Shown: in pieces, positions 61,490 through 64,000 of the stretch
How the letters are laid out: each line of letters begins with the position of its first letter
Position numbering within the stretch: the stretch's first letter is position 1
Assembly: GCA_030562195.1 (NCBI GenBank)
Contig: JAUJPP010000011.1
Location: forward strand, 1,860,001 to 1,924,000
Source of the DNA: Nipponacmea schrenckii
Lineage: Eukaryota; Mollusca; Gastropoda; Lottiidae
DNA: 64,000 nt
Direction: 5' to 3'
Notes under the pieces: model-generated
Seen by the model: only the letters and a program-made list of their open reading frames with translations
Databases searched by the model: none
What the model was told of the DNA's origin: nothing
Program-made: the position numbers and the translations under genes

Positions 61490-63521
61490 TTTTTTTTTTT
61501 TTTTTTTTTTTTTTTTCGAAAATTACACAGGGCACACAGCCTAGGCTGCAATAGTTGCAGCAATTTCACAACTTCTCTACACCTTCTGTTGTGGCGAAGT
61601 TTCTATTAAATATAAATTGGAACATTTTTGCAAAACCGGAAGTGCTGCATTGCAACATGCCTAAAAAGTCGGTCAGTAGCTCTAGATGTCGCATTTTTTG
61701 ATCGATTTTTTTCGGGTTTGCATTTTTGAAAACTTGAAACAATTTCCAACAAGATAGCAGTTACAAAATTTCGAAATTCGAAAATTCATAGCACACATTT
61801 TTTTGCCGTATTTTGCACATTTTTGCAACTTTGCTATTTTTAGACCGATTGATCTGAAAATTTGGGTGCCTTCAAGTCTCACGAATATGAAAACATTGGC
61901 AGAGTCAAAATTTTTGCTTCATTTTCGATGTCAACGTAAAACGGGTTTAAACTTCCGGTTGACCTACTTGTGCTGTAATTGATGTATCGCAACAAAATTT
62001 ATGTCAATCCTAATTAAATTAGAAGACAAAAAAACGAAGCAGAAAAAATCCGGACCGGAAGTGAAACATTGGCCGCCATCTTGAAATGTCACTTTTTTGT
62101 AAAACTCAAAATGGGGCCTCTACGGTAAGAGCGATTTGTGTGATGTTTATATTTCTGGAAAGCTTAGTCGATTGCGATCAAAATGTTGGAAATCGATTTT
62201 TGAATTTTGCTTTTGCTTTTTTGCAACATCCGGTTGAATTTTTTCGATGTTTGGGGGCTTATTTCTCGTGACCTTGACCTTTGGCGACCATGACCTTTAG
62301 TAGGTCAAAGGTCATTGACCTTGGCTATCAGTTGATACTTTGAACTTTGACCTCCGACGTCTACTTCCGGTTTTATAGCTGCCCGAAAACAGCAAAATTC
62401 GCAACTTTGGGCTGCTCCAGAGCGTGACCTAATTAATTAGAGTTTTAAATTTTTTTCAGATTCTTAGATTGTTTTTTGTCCTCTTTCCAACGATATATAA
62501 CAAAAGTTTGTAAAATGAAAATTAAATTTTTTTGATTTTTGCAAAGAAAAGTACATTTTGCCGTATTTTCGCTTCCTTGAAATGTATGTGTGTATATCTC
62601 GTGATCTATTAGCTGTACAAGCTTCAAATTTTTACTGTGAATATACATTTTGAATATGATTAGATTCCCCTCCAAAAAAACGAAATGGGCGTGGCACATC
62701 CGGGTGAACTTCAAATTTACCATTTATATCGGTCAGCGAATTAGGGCTGCAGTAAATAACGTTTTTCAAAAAAGTACCTTGCATACATATATCTCATTAC
62801 TTTGGCCAGTTTATCCCCAAAAAAACAAATGTTTCTACCTGAGTGTTGCAATTTTGCGACATTTGCAAAAAATCAGTTTTTTTTTAGTTTGGGGGCTTGT
62901 TTCTAGTGACTTTGACCTTTGGTGACCTTGACCTTTACAAGGTCATTGGTCACTTTCTTTAGCTATCAGTTGACAATTTGGCATTAGACTTCTGACGTCT
63001 ATTTCCGGTTTTATAGCTGCTCGAAAGCAGCAAAATTTGCAACGTTGGACTGCTCTCGAGCGTGACCTAATTAATTTAGAGGGTTATTTTTTTCACATTC
63101 CGAAGGCGCCTTTTGTCCTCTTTCCAGCGATGTACAACAAAATTTTTCAAAATGAAAATTTAATTTTTGCACTTTTAAAACTAAAGTACATTTTGCTTTT
63201 TTGAAATGTATGTGTGTATATCTCGCGATCTATAAGATGTACAAGCTTCAAATTTGTACCATGAATATATATTTTGTATGAGATTAGATTTACGCAAAAG
63301 TAAATTAGATGGGCGTGGCACATACGGGTAAACTTCCAATTTACCAGTTATATCGGTCAGCGCTTTACATCTGTAGGAAATAACATTTTTCCAAAAAATT
63401 CTTTGCACACAGATACCTTGCTGCTTCGGCCAGTTTCTCCCAGAAAATCAGATGTTTCGGCCTGTTTGTTGCAAGTTTGCAACGTTAGCAAAGTTCCACT
63501 CTGTGCCACGTGTGGCTCTAG
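61490..63521 (+). mobile_element. Family B copy B7 (body; module at 59035)
   Basis: T-tract, CGAAAATTACACAGG, subtype shared with B5 in the middle (CTCAAAATGGGGCCTC). AGGTCAAAGGTCA at 62302-62314. Ends CTAG 63518-63521. Confidence 0.77.
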
Positions 63522-63949
63522 TTGTGGGACTTTGCTTTCAGCAAAGTCCCAGTTTGTTTTCGAAATGTCTTTTTTTTTTTTTTTTTTTTTTTCGATTTTT
63601 CCACACCTTCCTGCGCTTAAACTACAGTACCATTCAACTTTCCTAGACCTTCTGTAGTGGCAACGTTGTTAATGAATATAAATTGGAACATTTTTGCAAA
63701 ACCGGAAGTGCTGCATTGCAACATGCATAAAAAGTCGGTCAGTGGATCTAGAAGTCGCAATTTTTGATCGATTTTCTTCGGGTTTGCATTTTTGAAAACT
63801 TGAATCAATTTTCCCAAAAAGATAGCAGTTACAAAATTTCGAATTTCGAAAATTCATAGCACACGTTTTTTTTTCCGTATTTTGCACATTTTTGCAACTT
63901 TGCTATTTTTAGACCGATTGATCTGAAAATTTGGGTGCCTTCAAGTGTC
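63522..63949 (+). mobile_element. Family B copy B8, 5' end (runs into gap)
   Basis: Module with TTTCA loop as in B5, T-tract, CGATTTTTCCACACC body start, cut by N. Confidence 0.75.
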
Positions 63950-64000
63950 NNNNNNNNNNNNNNNNNNNNNNNNNNNNNNNNNNNNNNNNNNNNNNNNNNN
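63950..64000. other. Assembly gap (continues past window)
   Basis: Run of N to the window end. Confidence 0.98.

Overview
The window is AT-rich nuclear DNA from an animal, most likely a marine invertebrate. The reasons are a non-LTR retrotransposon gene end, an intron-containing integrase-fold gene with GTAAGT donors and a polyA signal, Kolobok-type TTAA insertions, and very abundant short non-autonomous repeats. The species cannot be named from the sequence. No bacterial operons, rRNA or tRNA were seen. Only two protein-coding regions are convincing: the C-terminal RNase H part of a retrotransposon polymerase (3-800) and a DDE integrase-core gene (26635-28197).

Almost everything else is a swarm of non-autonomous rolling-circle (Helitron2/Helentron/HINE-like) elements, grouped here as families A (about 1.09 kb), B (about 2.0 kb), C (about 1.65 kb), D (about 4 kb) and E (about 2.3 kb). 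Each ends in a short hairpin followed by CTAG and then T. Each full copy begins with T plus a 5' hairpin module, then a T-tract, then the body. The 5' hairpin arm is repeated inverted near the 3' end, and it differs by type: GTGGGACTTTGC for B, GCAGTGCG for C/D/E, ACGTATTTCG for A. No Rep/helicase gene is present.

Layout: 1-1044 retrotransposon end; 1045-13556 D copies, including a recent 3171-bp tandem duplication, a Kolobok-like insertion and a truncated LINE; 13557-17453 C nested in A; 17454-19245 spacer with a possible LTR; 19246-25316 B nested in A, with a second Kolobok-like insertion; 25317-28589 the DDE gene; 28590-38095 eight reverse-oriented A copies sitting inside a 63-bp minisatellite; 38096-39238 spacer; 39239-43476 A copies in opposite orientations on the two sides of a 500-N gap; 43477-63949 mostly B copies with C, E and A copies nested; 63950-64000 N.

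The main result is that the repeats are nested rather than randomly mixed. The T-tract between the 5' module and the body acts as the landing site. An outer 5' module is followed by an inner element, and then by the module-less body of the outer type. In all four mixed-type cases the outer type resumes correctly, like typed parentheses.
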